The notes: generated from the letters alone by a model not told the origin. 13,472 bases of DNA from Spirochaetales bacterium (GCA_012800465.1 JAAZJI010000084.1:1-13472), one strand, 5' to 3'. Shown: positions 1 to 7,571, counted from the stretch's first letter. A program made the numbers and translations.

Positions 1-95
1 CCGTCGACCGCCTTGACGATGCCGGCGTCGGTCTTGAAATAGGTCTTGAGGCCCCGGACGTCGAGGACGACCTCTCTATCGTTGACTGGACTCAT
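1..95 (-). CDS. oppD: Oligopeptide ABC transporter ATP-binding protein, N-terminus only (OppD-like)
   Basis: Only the first 31 codons are present; the gene runs off the left edge. The visible start reads MSPVNDREVVLDVRGLKTYF and continues to GIVKAVDG, which is the typical beginning of OppD/DppD nucleotide-binding subunits (beta strand, aromatic residue that stacks on adenine, then the run up to the Walker A loop, which is outside the window). This subunit would hydrolyse ATP in the cytoplasm to power peptide import through OppB/OppC. The start at 95 is chosen because a TAGGAG ribosome-binding site lies about 10 bases upstream and two nearer ATGs at 103 and 100 hit a stop at once. It begins 13 bases after the oppC stop, so it is the third gene of the operon. 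Confidence 0.8.
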   Translation of the reverse strand, partial: MSPVNDREVVLDVRGLKTYFKTDAGIVKAVD

Positions 96-108
96 GCCAT
101 CATAACTC

Positions 109-1695
109 CTACAGCTCATTCTTTGATTGCGGGTCGAACGCATCGCGCAGACCGTCCCCGAAGAAGTTCATCGCGAACAGGAAGAGCGTCATCGCGATCG
201 CGGGGAAGATCAGGCGCCACGGATAGAGGGTCATCCCGTCGACCGCGTCGCCGACGAGCGAACCCCATGAAGCGAACGGGGCCTGGACGCCGAGTCCCAG
301 GAAGGAGAGGAAGGACTCCTGCATGATGAAGGCGGGAACCCGGAGGGTGGAATAGACGATGATCACGCTCAGGGAGTTGGGGATCATATGCTTGAGGATG
401 ATCCTGGCGGTCGACCCGCCCATGGACCTTGCGGCTTCGACGTACTCGCTGTTCTTCAGGCTCATCACCTGGCCCCGGACCATCCGCGCGATCGTCAGCC
501 AGGAGACGAGGGCAAGGGCTCCGAAGAGGTTGAGGATGTTCCGCCCGAAGATCGCCATGAAGATGATGACGAGGAGCATGTACGGCAGGCCGTACATGAT
601 GTCGACGATCCGCATCAGGATGTAGTCGACCTTTCCCCCGACATACCCGGCGACCGCCCCGAGGATGATTCCGATCAGGACGCTGGTCAGCGTTCCGACC
701 AGCCCGATCGCGATCGAGACCTGACCGCCGTAGATGATCCGGCTGAGCATGTCCCGTCCGCTGTAGTCGGTTCCGAGGAAGTACTTCCGCTCATGCTTCT
801 TCGTCGCCGTCACTTTCGCCTGGAGCTGTTCGTTGACGTCGATGATCCGCTCCACGGGGAAGACGGCGAGCCCGTCCTTGATCTCCTGCTTCAGGTCCCG
901 GTCCGCCTGGCGGGTGATCGTGGTGGAAATCTTTCCGAGGAGGTTCGTCTTCCCCAGCTTGGCGACCCCGCTCTCCCCGATCGTCTGCAGCTCCAGTTCC
1001 AGGTTGACCTAGTACTCCTCGGCGCTGAGTCCGGGGGTGGTGCTCTTGAGGGTGTTCATCAGCTGGCTGGTCACTTCCGTGAGGGTCTGGGCTTCGACGA
1101 GTTCGATGGGCGTATCGGTCAGGTCCGCATAGATCCGGGAGATCTCCTCATAGCTCATCTTGTTGAGCTCCTGCCGTTTGCCGTCCTTCTCCTCGCTGAA
1201 GGTGATCCTGGTGACGTCGATCAGGAACTCGGTGTCGATCTTGTTCCCAAGGCGGGTGATGACCCGCTGGTCGGCGGCGTTGAAGGTGAAGGTGCCCGCT
1301 TCCCGCTGGGCTTCCCCCTCCTTGAGGACGAAGTTCCAGACCTTGTTCGTGTCGTTGGCGGCGATCCACTTCCTGATCTGGGCGCTCTGGGCTTCCGTCA
1401 CCTGAAGCTCGCCGCTCCGCCACGCCTTGAAGTAGAGGTCCTTGAGACGGTTCTCCATCATGATCTCCCCGGCGGTCCGGGTCAGCGATGGCCGCAGGTG
1501 CTGATGGTCGAGGATGATCTGGTCGTAGGGATGGATCGGAAGGAGGGGAGCCGCCGCGGCGAGGATCGAGTAGATGATGACGATGATCATCCCGATGACC
1601 GCCATCTTGTTCTTCTTCAGGCGTCTCCAAGCATCCTTTCCGAGGCTGTTGCCCTCGACCACCTGGTTGAATTCATTCGTTACCACGTTCTTCAT
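109..1695 (-). pseudogene. oppC: Oligopeptide ABC transporter permease OppC with large insert, interrupted by in-frame TAG
   Basis: This is the second permease of an Opp/Dpp importer. Residues 1-228 hold a charged N-terminus, one membrane segment (about residues 31-50, MAVIG...LAAAAP) and the start of a soluble stretch. Codon 229 is TAG (1009-1011). The same frame is open for another 299 codons, which contain the rest of the soluble stretch and then, from about residue 306 (FLGTDYSGRDMLSR), the full BPD_transp_1 core with the EAA loop (EAARSMGG...HMIPNSL). Family OppC proteins are about 300 residues; this one would be 528 with the TAG read as an amino acid. The excess is a hydrophilic insert of roughly residues 61-305 between TM1 and the core, probably outside the membrane. 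The start at 1695 has a GAGGAGG site that overlaps the oppB stop region. A restart for the distal part is not obvious: the first usable start after the TAG is GTG at 855, without a ribosome-binding site. It could be a pseudogene, a sequence error or a readthrough gene. Confidence 0.8.
1009..1011 (-). other. In-frame TAG stop inside oppC
   Basis: The minus-strand codons read GAG GAG TAC TAG GTC AAC. The 228-residue upstream ORF and the downstream permease core are in exactly the same frame (stop-to-stop distance is a multiple of three) and the 51 codons between the TAG and GTG 855 contain no other stop. The interruption is therefore a single-codon event, not a frameshift. It falls in the insert domain, so it would detach TM1 from the permease core. 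Confidence 0.9.
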
Positions 1696-1706
1696 CTCGG
1701 CCTCCT

Positions 1707-2636
1707 CTACTTGTAGGTGATCCGCGGGTCAAGCTGGGCATAGATGATGTCGACGATGAAGTTCATGACGATCAGGATGACCGAATAGACGATGACCACG
1801 CCGACGATGAGGGTGTAGTCCCGGTTGAAGGAGGACTGGACGAAGAATTTCCCCAGGCCGGGGACCCGGAAGATCTGTTCGACGACGACGCTTCCGGTGA
1901 TGATGCCGGCGAACGCCGGGCCGAGGTAGCTGACGACGGGCAGGAGCGCCCCTTTCATCGCGTGCTTGAAGATGATCGTCGTGCGCTTCATCCCCTTCGC
2001 CTTCGCGGTCCGGATGTAGTCGCTGCGGAGCGTCTCCAGCATCGACGAGCGGGTGAGACGGGCGATGTTGGCGAAGTATTCGAAGCTCAGCGAGACCGCC
2101 GGGAGGATGACCGTCAGATACCCTTCGCCGGTGGTGTACCATCCGCTGGTCGGCAGCCACTTGAGCTTCACCGCGAAGATGAGCTGCAGGACCGGCGCGA
2201 TGACGAAGAGCGGGACGCTGATCCCGATGACCGCCAGCCCCATGGAGAGATAGTCGATCCAGGAGTTCTGCCTCACCGCGGCGATGATGCCGATTCCCAT
2301 TCCGACCGTCACGCTGATGAGCATCGCCCATAAGCCCAGGACGATCGATTTGGGCAGGCTGGTGAAGATGTAATAGTTTACATCGTAGTCCTTATACTTG
2401 AAGGAGGGGCCGAGGTCGCCCCTCAGGATGTCGAACATGTACCGGCCGTATTGCTTGATCAGGGGTTCGTCGAGATGATACTTCGCCTCGATGTTCCGCC
2501 GGACCACGTCGGTGAGGTTCCGTTCGGCGGAAAGGGGGCCTCCGGGAGCGATCCGGACGATGAAGAAACTCAGGGTGATGATGATGAAGAGGGTGGGAAT
2601 CATCCCCAGGAGCCTGTTAACAATGTATTTCGTCAT
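1707..2636 (-). CDS. oppB: Oligopeptide ABC transporter permease OppB
   Basis: This is a 309-residue inner-membrane permease of the OppB/DppB family, which pairs with OppC to form the peptide channel. The family's opening is clear: a first membrane segment (LLGMIPTLFIIITLSFFIVR) followed by IAPGGPL. A periplasmic section follows, then five further hydrophobic segments. The cytoplasmic EAA loop that docks on the ATPase is at about residues 208-230 (YIRTAKAKGMKRTTIIFKHA), and the C-terminus INYAQLDPR-type ending (IIYAQLDPRITYK) is canonical. Length is normal and no disruption is seen. It is the first gene of the operon, starting 25 bases after a leader hairpin. No oppA-type binding protein lies upstream, because rimO is transcribed divergently there; oppA may be beyond oppD/oppF or elsewhere. 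The TAG stop is 11 bases from the oppC start. Confidence 0.93.
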   Translation of the reverse strand: MTKYIVNRLLGMIPTLFIIITLSFFIVRIAPGGPLSAERNLTDVVRRNIEAKYHLDEPLIKQYGRYMFDILRGDLGPSFKYKDYDVNYYIFTSLPKSIVLGLWAMLISVTVGMGIGIIAAVRQNSWIDYLSMGLAVIGISVPLFVIAPVLQLIFAVKLKWLPTSGWYTTGEGYLTVILPAVSLSFEYFANIARLTRSSMLETLRSDYIRTAKAKGMKRTTIIFKHAMKGALLPVVSYLGPAFAGIITGSVVVEQIFRVPGLGKFFVQSSFNRDYTLIVGVVIVYSVILIVMNFIVDIIYAQLDPRITYK

Positions 2637-2661
2637 GCAATGCCTCGTAATTCGAGAAGAC

Positions 2662-2686
2662 CGTCGGAGATCGACGCTCTCCGATG
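2662..2686 (-). promoter_or_regulatory. Leader hairpin upstream of oppB
   Basis: TCGGAGA (2664-2670) and TCTCCGA (2678-2684) are perfect 7-base inverted repeats around a 7-base loop; a G-T and a C-G pair extend the stem to nine pairs. With the promoter proposed at 2700-2728, transcription would begin near 2693, so this stem would form at the very 5' end of the oppB mRNA, 25 bases before the start codon. It may stabilise the message or serve as a control site. No U-tract follows, so it is not an ordinary terminator. Confidence 0.45.
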
Positions 2687-2699
2687 AGCGGTATTGTTG

Positions 2700-2728
2700 A
2701 TACTATACCAAGAAGCATTCTTTGGCAA
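2700..2728 (-). promoter_or_regulatory. Probable sigma-70 promoter for the opp operon
   Basis: On the minus strand there is a -35 TTGCCA (2723-2728), then 17 bases, then a -10 TAGTAT (2700-2705). An overlapping better -10, TATAGT (2702-2707), has a 15-base spacer. The stretch between the boxes contains an imperfect palindrome (CCAAGAA/TTCTTTGG, 2708-2725) that could be an operator. This is an AT-rich pocket in otherwise GC-rich DNA, which supports a promoter. No equally good promoter was found for rimO on the other strand. Confidence 0.45.
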
Positions 2729-2799
2729 GAATTGGGAAAACTCCCGGTTTCCCCATGGCTGGACAATGCCTCCTCCCTTGGGTAGAGTTCTGGGACGTG

Positions 2800-4140
2800 A
2801 TGAAGACCGTATATCTGGAAAATCTTGGATGCTCGAAGAACCAGGTGGATGCCGAAGTGATGCTCACCCTCTTGCAGGACGAGTTCTCCCGAACGGAGGA
2901 TCCGGCCGCCGCCGATTTGATCATCGTCAACACCTGCGGTTTCATCGAATCCGCCCGGGCTGAGGCGATCGACACCTTTTTCGATCTCCATCATCATAAT
3001 CCCGGAGCGAAGATCGTCTTCAGCGGCTGCATGGCCCAGCGCTACGCCGATGAACTGTCGGCGGAACTGACGGAGGCGTCGGCGATCTTCGGCAACCACG
3101 ACCTTTCGAAGCTGCCCGAAGTGGTCGGTCGGGTCTTTTCCGGCGAACGGGTCGTCTCCACTCCGGCGTATCCGGCGTATAGGGATGAGGATCCGTATGA
3201 ACGGAACCTTCTTCTCTCCTTTCCCGGCAGCGCATACGTGAAGATCAGCGAGGGGTGCAGCCACCGCTGCTCCTACTGCGCCATCCCCATCATCCGCGGC
3301 TCCCTGCGTTCGAAACCGATGGCGGTCATCCTCGAAGAGGTCACCTCCCTAATTGCCCGGGGAGTCAGGGAGATCAACCTCATCGGCCAGGATCTGGCAT
3401 CCTGGGGAAGGGACCTGAAGGAAGCGGATATGGATTTCATGGCGCTGCTCAAGCGGATCGTCGAGGTGGAGGGGGATTTCGTCATCCGCCTGCTCTACAT
3501 CCACCCCGACATCTTTCCCGTGGAGCTGTTGGAGTTCATTCGGATGCATCCGAAGATCCTTCCGTACTTCGACATCCCGTTCCAGCATGCAAAGGAGAGC
3601 ATTCTTCGGTCGATGGGAAGAAGGGGAACGAAGGAATCCCACCTTGCGTTGATCCGAAAGATCAGGGAGGCGCTTCCCGAAGCGGTGATCCGCTCGACGA
3701 TCCTGCTGGGCTACCCCGGCGAGGATGAGGATTCGTTTGAGGAAGTGATGGATTTCCTTCGCGAGGCGCAGCTCGATTGGGTCGGCTCGTTCGTTTATTC
3801 GCTGGAGGAGGGGACGAAAGCCGCAGAATTGACGAATGAACGAGCCCACAGGAGACTCGCTGCCAAAGCGCGGAGGTTTCAACAGGAGCTTGAAGCGCTT
3901 CAGCTCGCCATCACAGGCAGGCGGCTGGAACGCTTCGTCGGCAGGGAGGTCGACGTCCTCATCGAGGAGCGTGTCGAGGGTGAGGAGCTCTACATCGGCC
4001 GGACCTCCGCCCAGGCGCCGGAAGTTGACGGTCTGACGGTGGTGTTGGCCCGAGATCCGGTACCGGGGACGGTGATCCGGTGCGGAATCACCCGGGTGAA
4101 CGGAATCGACTTCGAAGCGGTTCCCCTGCATGGAGGATGA
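2800..4140 (+). CDS. rimO: Ribosomal protein S12 methylthiotransferase RimO
   Basis: This radical-SAM iron-sulfur enzyme adds a methylthio group to an aspartate of ribosomal protein S12. At 446 residues it has the family length. The N-terminal MTTase domain has its cluster cysteines at C11 (NLGCSKNQVDAE), C46 (NTCGF) and C77 (SGCMAQ). The radical-SAM CxxxCxxC motif is C153/C157/C160 within EGCSHRCSYCAIP, followed by IIRGSLRSK, which is characteristic of RimO rather than MiaB or MtaB. A TRAM domain ends the protein (from about residue 382, VDVLIEERVEGEELYIGRTS). The frame is open from 2722, but the start at 2800 is chosen because family members begin with the MKTVYLENLGC-type strand; the ribosome-binding site there is weak. 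The stop overlaps the helicase start cluster, so the two genes are likely translationally coupled. Confidence 0.92.
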   Translation: MKTVYLENLGCSKNQVDAEVMLTLLQDEFSRTEDPAAADLIIVNTCGFIESARAEAIDTFFDLHHHNPGAKIVFSGCMAQRYADELSAELTEASAIFGNHDLSKLPEVVGRVFSGERVVSTPAYPAYRDEDPYERNLLLSFPGSAYVKISEGCSHRCSYCAIPIIRGSLRSKPMAVILEEVTSLIARGVREINLIGQDLASWGRDLKEADMDFMALLKRIVEVEGDFVIRLLYIHPDIFPVELLEFIRMHPKILPYFDIPFQHAKESILRSMGRRGTKESHLALIRKIREALPEAVIRSTILLGYPGEDEDSFEEVMDFLREAQLDWVGSFVYSLEEGTKAAELTNERAHRRLAAKARRFQQELEALQLAITGRRLERFVGREVDVLIEERVEGEELYIGRTSAQAPEVDGLTVVLARDPVPGTVIRCGITRVNGIDFEAVPLHGG

Positions 4141-4142
4141 TG

Positions 4143-6362
4143 ATGACTTCCATCGATACGTATCTGAATCAGCTGAACGAGCCTCAGCGGGAGGCGGTGC
4201 TTGAAAACAGCCGACCGCTCTTGATGCTGGCCGGGGCCGGAAGCGGCAAGACCCGGGTCATCACCACCAAGATCGCCTATGCGATCGAGGTGCTGAAGAT
4301 CCCCCCCTACCGGATCCTCGCCGTCACGTTCACCAACAAGGCGGCAAGCGAGATGAAGGGGCGGGTCGAAGCGCTGCTTCCTGATCATCCGGACGTGAAG
4401 GAGTGCAACATCCGGACGTTCCACTCCTTCGGCGCATGGCTCTTAAGGAGGTTCGGAAGCGAGATCGGTCTGGCGTCGAACTTCACGATCTACGATGATG
4501 CCGATTCGCTTGCGCTTCTGGCTTCGCTCTATCCTTCCTACAAGAAGCGGGAGCTCGAACCGGTCATGAAGCGGATCGGCTACGCCAAGGATCGGATGAT
4601 TCCCCCCGGCGACGCGGCGAGGATCTTTCATGCCGATCTCCTCTTCAAGCAGATGTATGAACGGTATGAAGAAAAGCTCCGGGCGGTGGGGAACCTCGAT
4701 TTCGCCGATCTGATCGGCCGCTCCATCGAGCTGCTCCGGAATGCACCCCATGTACAGGAGTGGGTCCACTCCCGCTTCGAGATGATCATGGTCGACGAGT
4801 ATCAGGACTCCAACACCGCCCAGTTCCTTCTGTTGAAGCTCCTCGTCGGCCCCGAGACCTTCGTCGGGGTCGTCGGGGACGACGACCAGTCGATCTACCG
4901 CTTCCGAGGGGCGGAGGTGAAGAACATCCTCACCTTCGCGTCCCAGTTTCCGAAGACCCGGACGATCAAGCTGGAGCAGAACTACCGCTCGACCACCCAG
5001 ATCCTGGATGTGGCCAACAGCATCATCTCCAAGAACAAGGACCGGCACGAGAAGAATCTCTGGAGCGCCAGGAAGGGCGGACGGAAGCCCAAGCTCTTCT
5101 ACGTGCACGACGAGGAGGATGAAGCGCGAAGGATCGTCACCCTTCTTCGGGAGGACCACAACTACGAAGGCAGCGCGGTCCTCTATCGGACCAACGCCCA
5201 GAGCGTCCCCTTCGAAACGGTGTTCAAGCGGTATGGAATCCCCTACAAGGTGGTGGGGGCGCTCCAGTTCTACGAGCGGGAGGAGGTGAAGGACGCCCTG
5301 GCCCTTCTGTACCTGCTGACCAACCCGAAGGACGAGGTCTCCTTCCGAAGGATCATCAACAAGCCCGCCCGGGGGATCGGACCCGGCAGCGTCGAGAAGA
5401 TCGTCGGCTTCACCCGGCGGACGGACGGCGATCTTCTCCAAGCGGCCACCCTGGGGGTTCGGAACCGGGCGCTCTCCTCGAGAGCCGCCAAGGGAGCGGA
5501 GCTCGTGGTGCGCATCATCGACGAGGGCCGGCGGATGATCCGCGAAGGGAACCTGGTGGACGCGGTGACGTTCCTGATCCGGGAATCGGGCCTCTACGAG
5601 CATTATCAGGAGCAGGACCACCTCAACACGACCGCGAAGGTCGCCAACCTCGAAGCGCTGGTGAACGCCCTGTCGGCGTACGAGTCCTCGTTCGACGGGC
5701 TTGTCACGTTCCTTGAGCAGCTGACCTTGGATCGGACCACCCTCGGGACGGATGATCCCCGGGACAAGGAGGGGGTGACCCTGATCACGATGCACAACAC
5801 CAAGGGGCTGGAGTTCGACCGGGTGTTCGTCACCGGTCTGGAGGAGGGTCTCTTTCCCGGCCATCGGAACGAGAGCGACGAGGACATCCAGGAGGAGCGG
5901 CGCATCTTCTACGTCGCGGTCACGCGCGCTCGGAACGAGCTCTGCCTCTTCTCCTCGAAGGTCCGGAAGATCTGGGGAAAGACCAGCTTCCAGCAGCCGA
6001 GCCGCTTCATCGCCGACATCGATCCCGCCCTGATCCGGGTCGAAGGGTCTCCTGCCCCGGGAGGATTCCCTTCGTTTGCGAAGCGGGATGCGGATGATGC
6101 GCCATCCGGTTGGGGGAACAGCGGCTCGAAGATGATCCGGCAGGGGTTCGCGATGAAGGTGAGGCACGAGAGTCGGGGGGAGGGCCCCCTGTTCGCCGTC
6201 GGTCAGAGGGTGTACAGCGATGCATACGGAGCGGGGGAAGTGGCCGCGGTGCGGGGGGAAGGGGAACGGGAGGTGATCGACGTCGTTTTCGCCACCGGGA
6301 AGAAGGCCACCTATCTGAGCCGGTTCGCCGCGATCGACCGCATAGCTGACGAACAAGGCTAG
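4143..6362 (+). CDS. pcrA: PcrA/UvrD-type superfamily 1 DNA helicase
   Basis: This is a 739-residue 3'-5' ATP-dependent DNA helicase of the UvrD/PcrA/Rep group, acting in the cytoplasm in repair and in clearing replication blocks. All motifs are visible: Q motif LNEPQREAV (11-19), Walker A GAGSGKT (31-37), Ia TFTNKAASEM, Walker B DEYQD (218-222), III GDDDQSIYRFRG (from 245), IV LEQNYRST, V TMHNTKGLEFD and VI YVAVTRAR (590-597). The C-terminal tail (about 687-735, GQRVYSDAYGAGEV...) looks like the Tudor-like domain by which PcrA/UvrD contacts RNA polymerase, which favours PcrA/UvrD over Rep. Three consecutive ATGs occur at 4137, 4140 and 4143. The last is chosen because GGAGG (4132-4136) sits six bases before it. 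The ATGATGATGA overlap with the rimO TGA implies coupling. Confidence 0.93.
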   Translation: MTSIDTYLNQLNEPQREAVLENSRPLLMLAGAGSGKTRVITTKIAYAIEVLKIPPYRILAVTFTNKAASEMKGRVEALLPDHPDVKECNIRTFHSFGAWLLRRFGSEIGLASNFTIYDDADSLALLASLYPSYKKRELEPVMKRIGYAKDRMIPPGDAARIFHADLLFKQMYERYEEKLRAVGNLDFADLIGRSIELLRNAPHVQEWVHSRFEMIMVDEYQDSNTAQFLLLKLLVGPETFVGVVGDDDQSIYRFRGAEVKNILTFASQFPKTRTIKLEQNYRSTTQILDVANSIISKNKDRHEKNLWSARKGGRKPKLFYVHDEEDEARRIVTLLREDHNYEGSAVLYRTNAQSVPFETVFKRYGIPYKVVGALQFYEREEVKDALALLYLLTNPKDEVSFRRIINKPARGIGPGSVEKIVGFTRRTDGDLLQAATLGVRNRALSSRAAKGAELVVRIIDEGRRMIREGNLVDAVTFLIRESGLYEHYQEQDHLNTTAKVANLEALVNALSAYESSFDGLVTFLEQLTLDRTTLGTDDPRDKEGVTLITMHNTKGLEFDRVFVTGLEEGLFPGHRNESDEDIQEERRIFYVAVTRARNELCLFSSKVRKIWGKTSFQQPSRFIADIDPALIRVEGSPAPGGFPSFAKRDADDAPSGWGNSGSKMIRQGFAMKVRHESRGEGPLFAVGQRVYSDAYGAGEVAAVRGEGEREVIDVVFATGKKATYLSRFAAIDRIADEQG

Positions 6363-6389
6363 ACACGATTGGGCGGAAGACTATACAAT
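6360..6389 (+). promoter_or_regulatory. Probable sigma-70 promoter for rplM-rpsI
   Basis: TAGACA (6360-6365, five of six matches to the -35 consensus) and TACAAT (6384-6389, five of six to the -10) are 18 bases apart. The -35 box includes the helicase TAG stop codon. Transcription would begin near 6396, giving an unusually long leader of about 320 bases before rplM. It is the best promoter match on the plus strand between the helicase and rplM. Confidence 0.55.
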
Positions 6390-6416
6390 GCTTAGCGTTG
6401 TCCGCCCTTAGGGGCG
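6371..6416 (+). other. Two mutually exclusive hairpins after the helicase gene
   Basis: GGGCGGA (6371-6377) pairs with TCCGCCC (6401-6407), enclosing a second stem CAATGC/GCGTTG (6386-6391/6395-6400) with a TTA loop and an 8-base bulge on one side. The same CGCCC (6403-6407) can instead pair with GGGCG (6412-6416) across a TTAG loop. Transcripts reading through from the helicase can form the first structure; transcripts from the proposed promoter start inside it and can form only the second. It might end helicase transcription, but no U-tract follows. Confidence 0.45.
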
Positions 6417-6650
6417 TGGATGTTTGATGGCTATGGCGTTACGCCGTGAAGAACCCGATCATCTTCGATTCCGTTCGAGGGTACTTTGGATCTTGTCGGA
6501 GCACGATGGTGCGCTCCTTCCTAACCTGCCTTTCCCGGGGAGTTGTCCAAGACCGAAGTCCTGACCGGATGCGGTGGTCGGAACGGGGGAAGACCTCTGC
6601 CGATTTGCTCGTCAGCCGAGCGGCTTTCCCTCTTGCGGAGAGGCCATGCC

Positions 6651-6697
6651 GATGCAGGAATCTGCATCATCATTATTACAGGCAAGGAGATCCTTGC
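6651..6697 (+). promoter_or_regulatory. Tandem perfect hairpins immediately upstream of rplM
   Basis: GATGCAG-GAAT-CTGCATC (6651-6668) is a perfect 7-bp stem with a 4-base loop. GCAAGG-AGAT-CCTTGC (6682-6697) is a perfect 6-bp stem with a 4-base loop that holds an AAGGAG sequence. They end 16 bases before the rplM start, whose own likely ribosome-binding site is AGGA at 6703-6706. The position suits translational autoregulation by L13, but that is an inference. Confidence 0.5.
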
Positions 6698-6713
6698 AGA
6701 GCAGGATGAATCG

Positions 6714-7142
6714 ATGAAGACTATTTTTGTGAAACCGCTGACGATCCGGAAGAAATGGTACCTGATCGATGCGGAGGGAAAGGAGCTTGGCCGGGTGGCG
6801 GTCGCCGCAGCGCGGATTCTCCGCGGAAAGAACAAAGCCGAGTACGCCCCTCTCCACGACCTTGGTGACCATGTGATCATCATCAACGCCGAAAAAGCGA
6901 TCCTCACCGGGAACAAGTACAACGACAAGATGTACTACAGGCACTCCGGCTACCCCGGCGGACTGCGCAAGACCAGCTATGCCGAGATGATCAAGCGCAA
7001 ACCGACGTTCCCGATGGAGCACGCCGTCAAGGGGATGTTGCCCAAGGGTCCGCTGGGCCGCAAGTTGTTCACCAACATGCGGGTCTATGCCGGCCCCGAG
7101 CACAAGCAGAGCGCCCAGCAACCGATTCCGGTCGAAATCTAA
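6714..7142 (+). CDS. rplM: 50S ribosomal protein L13
   Basis: L13 is a core protein of the large ribosomal subunit. The 142-residue length equals the family norm. Typical L13 segments are present in order: the KWYLIDAEGKELGRVA opening, the GDHVIIINAEKAILTGNK block, MYYRHSGYPGG, and the KGMLPKGPLGRK helix with an NMRVYAGPEH ending. The start at 6714 is set by the family N-terminus and by AGGA seven bases upstream. It is followed by rpsI after a 14-base gap, the conserved bacterial rplM-rpsI pair. Control is probably through the long structured leader. Confidence 0.97.
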   Translation: MKTIFVKPLTIRKKWYLIDAEGKELGRVAVAAARILRGKNKAEYAPLHDLGDHVIIINAEKAILTGNKYNDKMYYRHSGYPGGLRKTSYAEMIKRKPTFPMEHAVKGMLPKGPLGRKLFTNMRVYAGPEHKQSAQQPIPVEI

Positions 7143-7156
7143 GGTAGGAGCGAATG

Positions 7157-7570
7157 ATGGCAAAGAAAGAAGCGAACAACGTAGTGAACCTTGGTCATGG
7201 GGTCGGTCGCCGCAAGACCGCGGTCGCCCGCGTCTATCTTCGCGAAGGCGAAGGGAAGATCATGGTCAACGGTCGGGACGTCGACGGGTATTTCGGCAAT
7301 CCGATGCTGACGTTCATCGTCAAGCAGCCGCTGGTGGCCACCGAGACGGATGGCAAGTACGACATCCTCATCAACGTGAAGGGCGGCGGAGTCTCCGGTC
7401 AGGCCGGGGCATGTCGCCACGGGATCGCCCGCGCCCTCGTCATCCACGACGAGGCCTTCCGTCCGCCCCTGCGCGCCGCCGGGTTCCTCACCCGGGATTC
7501 GCGGATGGTCGAACGGAAGAAGTACGGTCAGCCCGGCGCCCGCCGAAAGTTCCAGTTCTCCAAGCGATAA
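7157..7570 (+). CDS. rpsI: 30S ribosomal protein S9
   Basis: S9 is a small-subunit protein whose C-terminal tail reaches toward the P-site tRNA. This copy has 137 residues. It shows [12 protein letters not shown] near the N-terminus, the [10 protein letters not shown] block, [21 protein letters not shown], and the basic tail ending [17 protein letters not shown], where the final lysine-arginine pair is the family signature. ATG occurs at 7154 and 7157; AGGAG at 7146-7150 is six bases from the second, so 7157 is preferred. Only one base separates its stop from recX. Confidence 0.97.
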   Translation: MAKKEANNVVNLGHGVGRRKTAVARVYLREGEGKIMVNGRDVDGYFGNPMLTFIVKQPLVATETDGKYDILINVKGGGVSGQAGACRHGIARALVIHDEAFRPPLRAAGFLTRDSRMVERKKYGQPGARRKFQFSKR

Positions 7571-7571
7571 G

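Larger units (their letters stand above)
6363..6713 (+). promoter_or_regulatory. Gene-free, structured region: probable rplM leader or small RNA locus
   Basis: No supportable coding sequence lies in these 351 bases. They contain the rplM promoter at the left end and several hairpins: 6371-6407, an alternative 6403-6416, ATGGCG/CGCCGT around a TTA loop (6433-6447), GGA-GCAC/GTGC-(GC)-TCC (6498-6516), and two perfect stems just before rplM (6651-6668, 6682-6697). Ribosomal protein operons often carry long leaders bound by their own product, and this could be such a leader. A stand-alone small RNA starting near 6396 is an alternative; I could not match it to 6S, SRP, tmRNA or RNase P signatures. 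An open frame joined in frame to rplM from 6543 is judged accidental because it adds 57 residues unlike any L13. Confidence 0.5.

Noticed and set aside
388..1716. Plus-strand ORF of 442 codons antisense to oppC
   Set aside because: It mirrors the real permease frame in GC-rich DNA, has low-complexity acidic composition and no recognisable domain. It is a shadow, even though it crosses the oppC stop.
4443..6356. Minus-strand ORF of 637 codons antisense to the helicase gene
   Set aside because: The opposite strand encodes a complete helicase with all motifs; this frame is open only because of GC-rich codon use.
6454..6475. tRNA T-arm-like TTCGATTCC in the rplM leader
   Set aside because: The flanking bases do not form a T-stem and no acceptor, D or anticodon arm can be assembled around it.
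6543..6713. 57-residue N-terminal extension of L13 in the same open frame
   Set aside because: It would begin at TTG without a ribosome-binding site and resembles no L13; the standard start at 6714 has AGGA in place.
6706..6717. Three-codon upstream ORF (ATG AAT CGA TGA) overlapping the rplM ATG
   Set aside because: It is too short to support on its own and the nearest AAGGAG is 16 bases away; probably chance.
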